Positions 26,064 to 34,184 are shown, counted from the stretch's first letter. The stretch: 64,000 bases of DNA from Vibrio xiamenensis (GCF_900100015.1 NZ_FNDD01000020.1:34164-98163), one strand, 5' to 3'. The notes: a model not told the origin generated them from the letters alone. Numbers and translations are program-made.

Positions 26064-27530
26064 ATGAAAGTCAGCTTTTCCGAACTCTCTCTTCCCCAAA
26101 CCGGCAGCCTCGCTTTATGTGTCGGTGGGGACGGCTCGCTGTGCGCACTTGGCGCTCAACTTGATGCGCTCACTCAAGGTGCATTAACGCGTGCAATGAA
26201 AGTTGAGAAGTTCAGTGGTGAGGCACAAAGCTGGCTGAGCATCGTTGCACCAGCACACACTGACCTTGATCGTGTGATTTTGCTTGGTACCGGCGAAGCT
26301 TCAATTCTGGACATCGAAAATGCCGGTGGTGTACTGGCGCAGAAAGCAGAGAGCCTTGCACTCAGAGAGGTTTTTGTTGCACTTGCGGATAGCGAGCAGG
26401 CTGCCCATTTCGCATACGGCGCGCAGCTTGGTGGTTACCGCTTTGATAAATATCGAACGCTTGAAGCGCTTAAGGCTCGCTGCGTACTGGAAACCATGAC
26501 CGTTGCAACTACTGATGCTGAAAAAGCGCTGCAAGCTTATATGCCGCTTGATGCTTCTGCTGTTGGGATTGCTCTGACTCGCGATTTGGTATGGGAGCCA
26601 GCCAATGTGTTGACCACCGAAGCGTTTGCCGAGCTTTGCCAAACTCTCACGCCATACGGCCTAGAAGTGGAAGTGATTGATAGCAAGCAGATGGCCGCGC
26701 TTGGTATGGGCGCAATGCTTGGTGTTGGCCAAGGCTCGATGTACGAAACCCTGATGGTGGTTATCAAGCACAATGGCGGCGCACAAGGACAATCTCCGAT
26801 TGCATTCTTGGGTAAAGGTGTGGTGTTTGACAGTGGCGGTTTGTCACTCAAACCAAACTCCTCAATGAACACCATGAAAGAGGATATGGGCGGTGCCGGT
26901 ACAGTGGCGGGACTGATGGTGACACTGGCTAAACGCCAAGCCAAAGTCAATGCGATTGGTGTGTTGGGTCTGGTTGAAAACATGCCAAGCGATAAAGCTC
27001 AGCGCCCAAGTGATGTGGTAACCACCATGTCTGGACAAACGGTTGAAGTGATGAACACCGATGCCGAAGGTCGTTTAGTGCTGTGTGACCTGCTGACCTA
27101 CACGCAACGCACCTTTAAGCCGCGCGCAATGTTTGATTTAGCGACTTTAACCGGCGCGATCATTACCGCACTTGGTGACGAGATGTCGGGGATTTTCTCT
27201 AACCATGACGAACTCGCTGCGCAAGTGACTCGCGCGGGTGAGTTGGAAGGCGAGTTAGTGTGGAAGATGCCACTCGGTGATAGCTTTAAGCGTCTGCTTA
27301 AGAGCGAGATAGCAGATATGCGTAACAACGGCACCAAGCTAGGTGTGGGTGGCTCAAGTGTTGCCGCGCAGTTTTTGCACAACTTCATTGAAAACGACAC
27401 GCCTTGGGTTCACCTTGATATTGCAGGTACCGCGTGGCGTTCAGACAATTTACCAACCAAGCCAAAAGGGGCCACCGGTTTTGGCCTGCGCTTACTTGAC
27501 CGCTTAGTGAAAGAGCAGTTTGAAGACTGA
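26064..27530 (+). CDS. M17 family leucyl aminopeptidase (PepA-like)
   Basis: 488 residues, the length of PepA-type enzymes. The C-terminal catalytic half shows the two-metal site: GKGVVFDSGGLSLKP, MKEDMGGAGTV and the family signature NTDAEGRL near residue 331. The N-terminal third is divergent from classical PepA. A cytoplasmic hexameric aminopeptidase that removes N-terminal residues from peptides is expected. It has its own upstream palindromes and a terminator behind it, and is followed by two more peptidases of other families, suggesting a peptide-use cluster. Because PepA of E. coli is chromosomally elsewhere, this may be a second copy. Confidence 0.88.
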   Translation: MKVSFSELSLPQTGSLALCVGGDGSLCALGAQLDALTQGALTRAMKVEKFSGEAQSWLSIVAPAHTDLDRVILLGTGEASILDIENAGGVLAQKAESLALREVFVALADSEQAAHFAYGAQLGGYRFDKYRTLEALKARCVLETMTVATTDAEKALQAYMPLDASAVGIALTRDLVWEPANVLTTEAFAELCQTLTPYGLEVEVIDSKQMAALGMGAMLGVGQGSMYETLMVVIKHNGGAQGQSPIAFLGKGVVFDSGGLSLKPNSSMNTMKEDMGGAGTVAGLMVTLAKRQAKVNAIGVLGLVENMPSDKAQRPSDVVTTMSGQTVEVMNTDAEGRLVLCDLLTYTQRTFKPRAMFDLATLTGAIITALGDEMSGIFSNHDELAAQVTRAGELEGELVWKMPLGDSFKRLLKSEIADMRNNGTKLGVGGSSVAAQFLHNFIENDTPWVHLDIAGTAWRSDNLPTKPKGATGFGLRLLDRLVKEQFED

Positions 27531-27560
27531 TTTAAGCTATGGTTTTTCAAGTTAAGGCTT

Positions 27561-27581
27561 TTTAAGCTTTAAGCTTTAAGC
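27561..27581 (+). repeat. three perfect 7-bp tandem repeats
   Basis: TTTAAGC three times in a row in the gap after the M17 peptidase gene, just before its terminator. Noncoding. Confidence 0.8.
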
Positions 27582-27589
27582 TAGGTTTT

Positions 27590-27614
27590 GCGAGCGCCTC
27601 TCGGCGCTCGCTTT
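27590..27614 (+). terminator. rho-independent terminator after the M17 peptidase
   Basis: Perfect 9-bp stem GCGAGCGCC / GGCGCTCGC with a TCTC loop, followed by TTTGATT; the T tract is short, so some readthrough into the next peptidase gene is plausible. Confidence 0.7.
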
Positions 27615-27656
27615 GATTGTGTTAAGCCAAGTCATTAAGGATCGAACCCTTTCAGC

Positions 27657-28739
27657 ATGGACTATTTTTACTCTCGACTTGAACCGCTGCTTCGCCGCTG
27701 GCGCGATGAAAAACGCATTGGGTTTCGTCATTTTTCCAGCGGGCCGAATAACCGCATTAGCGATGTAGCTGGCGTGACCGTTGGTCACTCGACCCTTAAT
27801 AATCGCGACTGTCAGACAGGCGTAACCGCTATTCTCCCAACTCAAAATAATCTCTATCAGCAGCCACTGCCGTGCGGTGTGGCGGTTCTCAACGGTTTTG
27901 CCAAGCCAATCGGTTTAGTGCAAATCGAAGAACTGGGCGTGATTGAAACGCCGATCGTACTCACCAATACGCTGTGTGTCGGGCGTGGATTTAGCGGCGC
28001 GGCGCAATACATGATTGAGCAAAACCCAGAGATTGGCCGCGCGCTACCAACCGTAAATCCTGTGGTGCTGGAGTGTAACGACGGTTACCTCAATGACATT
28101 CAAGCCATGGCGGTGAGCGAAGACTTGGTGGTACAAACGTTAAAAAATACGCACGCAGAATTTAAGCGTGGCAGCGTTGGTGCCGGACGCGGTATGAGCT
28201 GCTTTGCCATGAAAGGTGGCATTGGCACCAGTTCGTGTTATGTGCCTGAATTGGACGCGACGCTTGGCGTGCTGGTATTGGCCAATTTCGGGGCTCTGCC
28301 GGCGCTGCTTTTAGAAGGCATTGCGCTTGGCGAGGAGATCGAACGGGCGATGCGCGAGCCAATGTCGCAAGAGGATAAAGGCTCGATCATTATCATTATG
28401 GCGACCGATGCGCCGCTGTCTGCTCGTCAGCTAAAGCGAATTGCAAAACGGGCAGGCGCAGGTCTTGGCCGACTTGGCAGCTATTGGGGGCACGGCTCTG
28501 GTGATATCGCATTGGCATTTTCAACCGCGCCACAATCAGCAGAGGAACAATCAACAGAGGCAAAATCAGCCGAGCTTTCAGACCAGCAACTCGACCCACT
28601 GCTGCATGCAGCCGCTGAAGGCACCGAACAGGCGGTTATCGATGCGTTGCTGCAAGCCACAAGTGTCAGAGGTTTTGGCGGGAATTTTCGAACTTCGCTC
28701 AGTGAAGTGCTCGACATTCTGTGTCGAAAATATTTGTAA
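27657..28739 (+). CDS. P1 family peptidase (DmpA/beta-peptidyl aminopeptidase type)
   Basis: 360 residues. The N-terminus (GPNNRISDVAGVTVGHSTL) and the core GSVGAGRGMSCFAMKGGIGTSS are those of the DmpA/BapA N-terminal nucleophile family, whose chain cuts itself before the Ser that becomes the nucleophile, in or next to GGIGTSS. Members release N-terminal L- or D-residues, or beta-amino acids, from short peptides. A Ser/Glu/Ala-rich insert (about residues 297-318) interrupts the C-terminal part and looks like a recent low-complexity expansion. The ribosome binding site is weak (AAGGATC, rather far). Substrate specificity cannot be read from sequence. Confidence 0.85.
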   Translation: MDYFYSRLEPLLRRWRDEKRIGFRHFSSGPNNRISDVAGVTVGHSTLNNRDCQTGVTAILPTQNNLYQQPLPCGVAVLNGFAKPIGLVQIEELGVIETPIVLTNTLCVGRGFSGAAQYMIEQNPEIGRALPTVNPVVLECNDGYLNDIQAMAVSEDLVVQTLKNTHAEFKRGSVGAGRGMSCFAMKGGIGTSSCYVPELDATLGVLVLANFGALPALLLEGIALGEEIERAMREPMSQEDKGSIIIIMATDAPLSARQLKRIAKRAGAGLGRLGSYWGHGSGDIALAFSTAPQSAEEQSTEAKSAELSDQQLDPLLHAAAEGTEQAVIDALLQATSVRGFGGNFRTSLSEVLDILCRKYL

Positions 28740-28769
28740 ACTCAAATTCAACAACAAAACATCGTTAAC

Positions 28770-28798
28770 TAAACTATTGTTTAAAAATGAATAGTTTA
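28770..28798. promoter_or_regulatory. inverted repeat before the M55 peptidase
   Basis: TAAACTATT / AATAGTTTA, perfect 9-bp arms 11 bases apart, about 55 bases upstream of the gene; a loose third GAACTATTAAA follows at 28815. An AT-rich operator is more likely than a terminator. Confidence 0.35.
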
Positions 28799-28850
28799 AA
28801 GTTGTTCATAAACAGAACTATTAAAATAACAGGCTCAACAAAGGAACGTG

Positions 28851-29672
28851 ATGAAAATATTTATCTCCGCAGATATTGAAGGCATTGCTGGCGTGTGCGC
28901 GCCAGAGCAGTGCCGCGCGGGTAACATCGAGTATGAAAAAGCGCGCGCGTTGATGGAGCAAGAAGTCAATGCGGCTATCGCCGGCGCTTTTGAAGCAGGT
29001 GCGACGCATGTTGTGGTGGCGGATAGCCACGGTTCAATGACCAACTTACGCTCGGCGTATCTGGATCCGCGTGCTGAGCTGATTCAAAGCAAACCGCGAC
29101 CTTTTTCTATGGTGGAAGGGATTGACCATCAACATTTCGATGGCCTTTTTCTTATCGGCTATCACAGCGCAGCGGGCGAGCAGGGCGTGCTCGCTCATAC
29201 GATTAATGGCGCGGCTTTCTACCGAGTGACTGTCAATGGTTTAGCCATGGCCGAAGCAGACCTTTACAGCGCCAGTGCATTAGAACATGGCACGCCGCTG
29301 CTTCTGGTGTCTGGCGATGACAAACTGCAAAGCTGGATAGAAAAACGCTATCCGGGCGTGAGTTACTGCTGCGTGAAACGCGCTATCACCACAACATCAG
29401 CGCAATCGCTTAGCCCGCAATCGGCGCAGCAGCAAATTCATGCGGCGGCGTTTGAGGCGGTCAATCGGCTGACCACCACGGCAAATACTTTGCTTAAGCC
29501 CCCGTATCATTTACAACTTGAGGCAACCAAACCGGTGATGGCGGATGTGTTTGCGCTCATCCCAGGTGTTGAGCAGCTTGATGCCCGCACTGTGAGTTAC
29601 ACCGCGTCGGAGATGAAAACCTTAATCAGTTTACTTGGCGCCTTCTCTTATCTCGCGAGCACTCAAAGCTAA
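28851..29672 (+). CDS. M55 family D-aminopeptidase (DppA-like)
   Basis: About 273 residues. Opens with the metal-binding MKIFISADIEGIAGV (Asp8 and Glu10 as in Bacillus DppA), then ADSHGS and GYHSAAGEQGVLAHT with the further ligands expected for a two-zinc site. DppA releases D-amino acids from peptides, for example D-Ala from D-Ala-D-Ala fragments of peptidoglycan. The ATG follows AAAGGA; an in-frame GTG lies one codon upstream. Third peptidase in a row, after M17 and DmpA types. Confidence 0.88.
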   Translation: MKIFISADIEGIAGVCAPEQCRAGNIEYEKARALMEQEVNAAIAGAFEAGATHVVVADSHGSMTNLRSAYLDPRAELIQSKPRPFSMVEGIDHQHFDGLFLIGYHSAAGEQGVLAHTINGAAFYRVTVNGLAMAEADLYSASALEHGTPLLLVSGDDKLQSWIEKRYPGVSYCCVKRAITTTSAQSLSPQSAQQQIHAAAFEAVNRLTTTANTLLKPPYHLQLEATKPVMADVFALIPGVEQLDARTVSYTASEMKTLISLLGAFSYLASTQS

Positions 29673-29693
29673 ACGGCGCAATAAAATGCAAGA

Positions 29694-29724
29694 AGCCCCG
29701 TTATTTCATCGCGATAACGGGGCT
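29694..29724. terminator. hairpin after the M55 peptidase
   Basis: Perfect 11-bp stem AGCCCCGTTAT / ATAACGGGGCT with a 9-base loop, 21 bases after the stop codon. No clean T tract follows (CTTGTC), but strength and place suit transcription termination or mRNA end protection. Confidence 0.65.
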
Positions 29725-29789
29725 CTTGTCATTGGATATAAGTTTCCAAGACTGGGTGTTTCTAACACCAACAGCTTGTCATTAAAATT

Positions 29790-29812
29790 AAAACTCGTGG
29801 CTAGTGAAACCA
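29790..29812 (-). terminator. terminator overlapping the end of the truncated membrane gene
   Basis: On the minus strand: CGTGG - TTTCACTAG - CCACG then AGTTTTAATTTT. The stop codon TAG sits in the loop, so the coding end and the terminator overlap. Confidence 0.5.
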
Positions 29813-30514
29813 CGGTTCACCTAATGAGTATGCCGAATTGAGGCTCAACTGATTAAGCATAGGGTCACTGGAAAACGCTACACTGCTTGGGTCGATTGGC
29901 TCGTGAACCAGCGACCCTCGAGCGCCAAGCACCGCAAGCGCGAGCAAAAATAATGCAAAGCCGAAATGGCTGTGATTGCTGCCTTCAAATTTAAGCTGCC
30001 AGGTGAAATCAAACAAACTGCTCAGCACGCGAGCGAGCAAAAACAGCGTTACCACATCCACCACCAGTTCAAGTACATGCCCTTGCAGTAAGCTGCTGAA
30101 TAAAGCGCGACCAGTATTGGTCGCAAAGCTTGGCCTGATGGCGTGATAGTCAAAAAATAACGGGGTAATCAGCTCAAGTAGCGTCACCAATAGGCTGATA
30201 GCAAGCAAATAATATTTGCTGACTATTTTTATATTGAGATGCGAAGGTTTGATGGCATAGACAAATTGCAGCGCGAGAGCTGGAAACATCGCGTAGCAGA
30301 TCGTCGAAATATCAATTCTAAGGCCACCCAGTAATACCTGGCTCAGATCGCCGGAGGCGGCAAAATGCTCCGCCTGCCAAGTAGATAGGAGCAGACGAGA
30401 CAAGCTCAGCACTGCCAAGTTAACCACCGCAAAGGTGAAGATGGTGAACAGGTGGCTAAGTTCAATGTGTGCAATGGCGAACTTTCTAAAATGGCCTTTG
30501 AGCGCAAAATCCAT
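29801..30514 (-). pseudogene. truncated LTA-synthase-like membrane gene (sulfatase domain missing)
   Basis: 237 residues with five hydrophobic segments, followed by ARGSLVHEPIDPSSVAFSSDPMLNQLSLNSAYS. That tail matches the linker with which gammaproteobacterial LTA-synthase-family phosphotransferases pass into the catalytic sulfatase domain, yet the frame ends nine residues later (LGEPWFH) inside a terminator hairpin. The catalytic domain is absent, not shifted: the downstream bases belong to the M55 peptidase gene. It follows eptA by about 47 bases in the same direction. Either a gene remnant left by a deletion, or a surviving membrane piece that partners EptA; the intact frame and good start (AAGGAGCAAC before ATG) keep the second option open. 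Confidence 0.7.
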
Positions 30515-30561
30515 GCTGTTGCTCCTTACTGTGAATGATTCACTTTAGCTATTAATTCACT

Positions 30562-32205
30562 TTAACTATTAACTGTTAGGCGACAATTTTGCGTTACATC
30601 CATAGCGTTATCTTTAACGCTGGTTTCAACACCATAAAAGCCGATTAAGCTGTGGAATAAATTGTCATGGGAATACTGGTTGCGGCTGGCTTCTTGGCCA
30701 ATACACTGAGTGTCGAGGCCTTTTTGCTGCGCGTATTGATTCGGCAACCACATAAGCCACGGCACATGGGTTTGTTCCGTTGGTGCAATCGCATAAGGTG
30801 TACCGTGTAAATACAAGCCTTTCTCTCCCAGTGATTCGCCGTGATCCGAGATATACATCATTGCCACATTGTATTGGTCGGAATAGCTTTTTAGCTCGTC
30901 AACCACTTTGGCAAGCACGTAATCTGTGTACACGAGTGTGTTGTCATACACATTGGTGATCTCTTTATCTGAGCACTTTTCGATGTCAGCGCGATTACAC
31001 GCGGGTGTAAACAGACCGTCTTGATTAGGGTAGCGCTGCCAATAGGTTGGACCGTGGCTGCCAATGGTATGCAAAACCAAAAGCTTGCTGTTATTGTCTT
31101 TGGCGATGAACTGTTTAGCTTGGTTTAGCATGACCGCATCAAAGCAAGTTGTGCCGTTACATTGTTGGTCTCTCAATTTTCCGTCGATGGCAACATACGG
31201 CAGTTTTTTCGCCACCCCTTTATCGCCGCCATCGTTATCAACCCACAAAATGTCGACGCCGGCGTGCTGAATAATATTCAGTGCGTTGTCTTGCGCCTGA
31301 GCGCGGCGCGCATTGTAGTTATCTCGATTTAGGTTAGAGAACATACACGGCACCGAGAGTGCGGTGTAAGTGCCGCATGATGAGACGTGCTGGAACGAAA
31401 TCAACCCCAAATCTTTGGTGTAAGGGTTGGTGTCGCGTTCGTAGCCGTTATAAGCAAAGTTCATGGCTCGCGCCGTTTCACCGAGCACCACCACCATCAA
31501 AGTTGGCTTGCCGTTTTGGGTCGGCAGCAACTTGGCGTCAGTACCTTGTGGCTTGTAGGCCAACTGCGGTGTGAAATAGGTTTTATCTAAATAACGCACC
31601 GCGTAATAAAGGTGTGCTGGAGTAATCATTTTATTGAGGTATTTGTTGTTACGACCCACCGATGCGTAATCTTTGTAGCTGGTGGCCGCAATCATCAAAA
31701 TGCCCGCCACACCGACTAACACCAGCGCAGCGCGCGTGATGACAGCACGTGCCCACGATTTTTGTGGTACCACTTTGACCCAAAAAATGAACAGGGTCGG
31801 GATCACGCCAAACAGCAGCAGATACAGCACGGAGGTGACGCTTAAATATGAAGAAGCCTCGCTGGCATTGGTTTCAAACACATTTTCCATCATCGCACTG
31901 TCAAACAGAGTATGGAAATTCACCGCAGCGTAGAGCGCGCTGGCCGAGGTCAGCACGATGAAGGCGATCAATGGTTTGAATAGATACGGAATCGCCAAGA
32001 TTGCAAAAATGATGAGAAAGCAGAAAAACAGCAGCGCAGGGGCGGTGTAAGGAAACCAAATGTGGGGCACGCTTTGACTGAGCTGAAAAATTTTGGCGAT
32101 CACTGGATAATTCATCACAGTGGCGAAATACACGGCAACGATAATCGCCAAGCTTGGCAGAGAAAGTTTTAGACGCGGGATGCGTGATAGTAGAGTGCTG
32201 AGCAT
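30562..32205 (-). CDS. eptA: EptA-type lipid A phosphoethanolamine transferase
   Basis: About 547 residues: five N-terminal membrane helices (to about residue 190) and a periplasmic alkaline-phosphatase-fold domain. The nucleophile Thr lies in GETARAMNF near 242; further metal ligands are in LGE/SDHGESLGE. Many cysteines fit the disulfides of EptA (SCGTYTALSVPC, CNRADIEKC). It adds phosphoethanolamine to lipid A and so lowers binding of polymyxin-like peptides. The ATG is used; a TTG two codons upstream is also possible, neither with a strong ribosome binding site. A PmrA-like box lies 50 bases upstream. The C-terminus ends close behind the family core. Confidence 0.9.
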   Translation of the reverse strand: MLSTLLSRIPRLKLSLPSLAIIVAVYFATVMNYPVIAKIFQLSQSVPHIWFPYTAPALLFFCFLIIFAILAIPYLFKPLIAFIVLTSASALYAAVNFHTLFDSAMMENVFETNASEASSYLSVTSVLYLLLFGVIPTLFIFWVKVVPQKSWARAVITRAALVLVGVAGILMIAATSYKDYASVGRNNKYLNKMITPAHLYYAVRYLDKTYFTPQLAYKPQGTDAKLLPTQNGKPTLMVVVLGETARAMNFAYNGYERDTNPYTKDLGLISFQHVSSCGTYTALSVPCMFSNLNRDNYNARRAQAQDNALNIIQHAGVDILWVDNDGGDKGVAKKLPYVAIDGKLRDQQCNGTTCFDAVMLNQAKQFIAKDNNSKLLVLHTIGSHGPTYWQRYPNQDGLFTPACNRADIEKCSDKEITNVYDNTLVYTDYVLAKVVDELKSYSDQYNVAMMYISDHGESLGEKGLYLHGTPYAIAPTEQTHVPWLMWLPNQYAQQKGLDTQCIGQEASRNQYSHDNLFHSLIGFYGVETSVKDNAMDVTQNCRLTVNS

Positions 32206-32254
32206 ATTCAAAACGGTGGTTGTTTATCTTATGCCAACATACTGTGCTCATTAA

Positions 32255-32281
32255 CTTAAGATTCGCTTAAGAGTGGTTAAG
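32255..32281 (-). promoter_or_regulatory. PmrA-type box in front of eptA
   Basis: CTTAAG-ATTCG-CTTAAG, two perfect hexamers with 5-base spacing, the layout of the PmrA box (YTTAAK-N5-YTTAAK) in enterobacteria. A third, weaker hexamer GTTAAG (CTTAAC on the eptA strand) follows. It sits 50 bases upstream of the eptA start, overlapping the end of the thioesterase gene. In vibrios the related CarR/VprA regulator would be the likely binder. Confidence 0.6.
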
Positions 32282-32705
32282 TTTTTGGCCGCGCGGAAAT
32301 AAATTTGCCACAGGCGCTCGAGCAGATAACGCCGTTTACGCGAATTTCACTTTCTAAGTAGTGAACGTTTTTTCGCAGCTTAACGCGCCGAGCGCTCACG
32401 GTTAGCTCGGTATTGAGTGGCACTGGTTTGATAAACCGGACGGTGAGTTCCGCGGTCATTGCACTGACCTCAAGGGCAAACAAACTGTGCGCCATGGCGC
32501 TGTCGTGCAGAGTACTGACTACGCCGCCATGCATTACCCCGTCAAAGCCTTGGGTTTTATCACTGGCGATCAATAACGCTTGTACTTCGCCGGGCGTCAA
32601 GTGTTGGTATTCCAGTGTGGAATCATCGTTGAAAAAGCGCCGATGACAGACGGCGCTGTGCTGGTAATTTTTAGGTCTTACAACGGTTGAAATGACAGCA
32701 GACAT
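32277..32705 (-). CDS. PaaI-like hotdog-fold thioesterase
   Basis: About 142 residues from an ATG preceded by GGAG; the frame extends 36 codons upstream through nqrM without family features. The hotdog motif GFDGVMHGGVVSTLHDSAMAHSLF contains the catalytic HGG and the Asp that activate water against the acyl-CoA thioester. Opening CHRRFFNDDSTLEYQHLTP is unusual for the family. It starts four bases after nqrM, so both are co-transcribed. The acyl group cannot be read from sequence. Confidence 0.8.
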   Translation of the reverse strand: MSAVISTVVRPKNYQHSAVCHRRFFNDDSTLEYQHLTPGEVQALLIASDKTQGFDGVMHGGVVSTLHDSAMAHSLFALEVSAMTAELTVRFIKPVPLNTELTVSARRVKLRKNVHYLESEIRVNGVICSSACGKFISARPKT

Positions 32706-32709
32706 AAGG

Positions 32710-32931
32710 CTAGCTCCGCGACTTTGCGGTCGGTTCGCTGATTTGATACAAATCTTTGGTGCTGGGATCGTTGCCATCGGAGCAGCGAGTTTGGCAATCA
32801 CACTTATGATCAATACCTATGTCGTTTAGGCCGCCGCAACTGCCTTTTATTGGTGATTGACCAAAAATGACGCCGACCGCCATCAGCGCGATGATCGCGA
32901 CAACAACCGTGAAGGTGAGTAAATACAGCAT
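32710..32931 (-). CDS. nqrM: Na+-NQR maturation protein NqrM
   Basis: 73 residues: one membrane helix (about residues 1-24), then GSCGGL and CDCQTRC, the four-cysteine pattern of the NqrM (DUF539) family. NqrM is needed to assemble the Na+-translocating NADH:quinone oxidoreductase, probably by delivering iron to the Cys4 site between NqrD and NqrE. A perfect AAGGAG precedes the ATG. Unusual place: nqrM normally sits behind nqrF and apbE, here it leads an nqrM-thioesterase pair upstream of eptA. It supports a vibrio-like host. Confidence 0.88.
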   Translation of the reverse strand: MLYLLTFTVVVAIIALMAVGVIFGQSPIKGSCGGLNDIGIDHKCDCQTRCSDGNDPSTKDLYQISEPTAKSRS

Positions 32932-33022
32932 TGAATCTCCTTAATCGCTATCAAAGCGCGCGATGAAAAAGCGTCATTCAGAATAAACCGTGGCCGGCAA
33001 TCCAATATGGCAGTTTGATGAA

Positions 33023-33613
33023 TTAATCGTGGCAACAGCCTTTGCCTTGACCGTGGTGGTGTCCATCCTGATGGTGGCTAGCACTGCCGCAGCAGTTCCC
33101 ATCTTGATGTCGACTTTCAGGCTGGTTATGACGCTGGCAGCTATGCTCGCCATCACCTTGGTGATGTCCGCATCCGCAGCCACTAGACTTATGTTCGTGG
33201 GAATGAGAGTGTCCATGAGGATGTGGGTCGCCATCCTCGCCTTGCTGAGTATGTTTGTGAGCAAAGTTTGCCGAAGGGCGACCTTGCGATGGGCTGGTTA
33301 AACTCTGGCATTGATGTGGGTTGCGCAATATTGACGTGATAGGCTGACGGCTGCTTTGAGTTTGCAGCACCGCAAATTGGTTATCGAGCAGTTTGGCTAA
33401 AATTCGCTCGCCGATTTGGCGTACCATGACTTGGGTCGTGCCTTGTTGTTTGAGTAAATCAATCAGGGCATCTTTACCCTGGCAATTGGCATTCAGTGCT
33501 GGGTTGGCGATTGTGGCTTTACAGTGGCCATCAGGGTCGAAAAAGGCGAATTGGCGCGCTTTAGTAAAGTGGTTGGCAATTCGGTCGTCATTGATTGGAA
33601 TAGCAATAATCAT
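33023..33613 (-). CDS. NifX/NafY-family protein with His/Cys-rich metal-binding tail
   Basis: About 196 residues from an ATG with GGAG upstream. Residues 1-100 are a dinitrogenase iron-molybdenum cofactor (NifX/NafY-like) domain (MIIAIPINDDRIANHFTKARQFAFFD). After a polar linker, the last 65 residues are crammed with His, Cys and Gly (HPHGHSHSHEH, GCGCGHH, GCCHD), about one third metal-binding residues. Such proteins in non-nitrogen-fixers are usually linked to DUF134 regulators, as here, and are thought to bind metals or metal clusters. No nif genes are present, so a role in iron, nickel or copper handling is more likely. Four ATATGC elements lie in its promoter. Confidence 0.82.
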   Translation of the reverse strand: MIIAIPINDDRIANHFTKARQFAFFDPDGHCKATIANPALNANCQGKDALIDLLKQQGTTQVMVRQIGERILAKLLDNQFAVLQTQSSRQPITSILRNPHQCQSLTSPSQGRPSANFAHKHTQQGEDGDPHPHGHSHSHEHKSSGCGCGHHQGDGEHSCQRHNQPESRHQDGNCCGSASHHQDGHHHGQGKGCCHD

Positions 33614-33660
33614 CAGTGAACTCCTAAGCATAGTAAGTTGATTATGCCGTTTTATTTTTG

Positions 33661-33716
33661 GCATATGCTATTTATATGCTTGGTTATTCGCATATGCAAA
33701 TAAATAATTGGCATAT
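33661..33716. promoter_or_regulatory. ATATGC element array before the NifX-like gene
   Basis: GCATATGC at 33661-33668 and 33690-33697, ATATGC at 33674-33679 and GCATAT at 33711-33716, starting 48 bases upstream of the NifX-like gene. Copies lie in mixed orientation at 13-22 base steps. A cooperative operator, perhaps for the DUF134 protein, is the guess. Confidence 0.45.
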
Positions 33717-33844
33717 AGTTAAGAGAAAATCAGGCAAAAAGGAATTAAGCTGTTTAGGGCGCGAAGTGCAGTAAATTAAGGCAGAGCAAAGAAAGCGACC
33801 AAGATAAAAGCGTGCGGAAAGGGAGCAAGGTTTGTCGAATGTTA

Positions 33845-33861
33845 GGGCGAAATCTCGCCCC
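33845..33861. terminator. weak hairpin after the DUF134 gene
   Basis: GGGCGA - AATC - TCGCCC (6-bp stem, one more G-C possible), about 42 bases after the DUF134 stop codon on the minus strand. No T tract, so only a possible terminator. Confidence 0.4.
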
Positions 33862-33902
33862 AACTGACAAAGACAATGGATAACGGTGATGACAAGGAAA
33901 GG

Positions 33903-34184
33903 TTAGTCAAGGCGGTGCATCAACAGCGCTTTGCCCTCAGCAAGGCAACCGACCACTTTATAGCGCGCTGATTTCACTAAATTGGCGAGAGTTTGCCGTG
34001 ACACACCCATTTCAGCGGCGGCTTCTTGCTGCTGCATACCTTTAAGGTCAACCAGTCTTAGCGCTTCAAACTCGTCTGGCGCCAGTTCGACTTTATCGAG
34101 TTCGCTCATAGGAATACCGTTAGGTTTGAAACAGCTGTCTGCAGGTGTTCCGCAAATATTACGCGGAATTTTTGGGCGCCCCAT
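33903..34184 (-). CDS. DUF134 (UPF0251) helix-turn-helix protein
   Basis: About 93 residues from the ATG that gives the family start MGRPKIPRNICGTP with two cysteines (ICGTPADSCF); a longer frame upstream has no support. The C-terminal half is a sigma-70 region-4-like helix-turn-helix (LAPDEFEALRLVDLKGMQQQEAAAEMGVSRQTLANLVKSAR). Family members commonly sit beside NifX/NafY-like genes, as here, and are presumed metal- or redox-responsive regulators; that function is not proven. It reads towards the NifX-like gene with its own gap. Confidence 0.85.
   Translation of the reverse strand: MGRPKIPRNICGTPADSCFKPNGIPMSELDKVELAPDEFEALRLVDLKGMQQQEAAAEMGVSRQTLANLVKSARYKVVGCLAEGKALLMHRLD

Noticed and set aside
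26537..26983. Minus-strand frame of 148 codons opposite the M17 peptidase
   Set aside because: Shadow of a gene that carries the metal ligands and NTDAEGRL signature.
26064..27530. M17 peptidase as part of the nicotinate pathway
   Set aside because: A strong terminator separates it from nicF, and no pathway step needs an aminopeptidase.
32974..33301. Short frames on both strands over the NifX-like tail
   Set aside because: Explained by the repetitive His/Cys codons of the NifX-like gene read in other frames.
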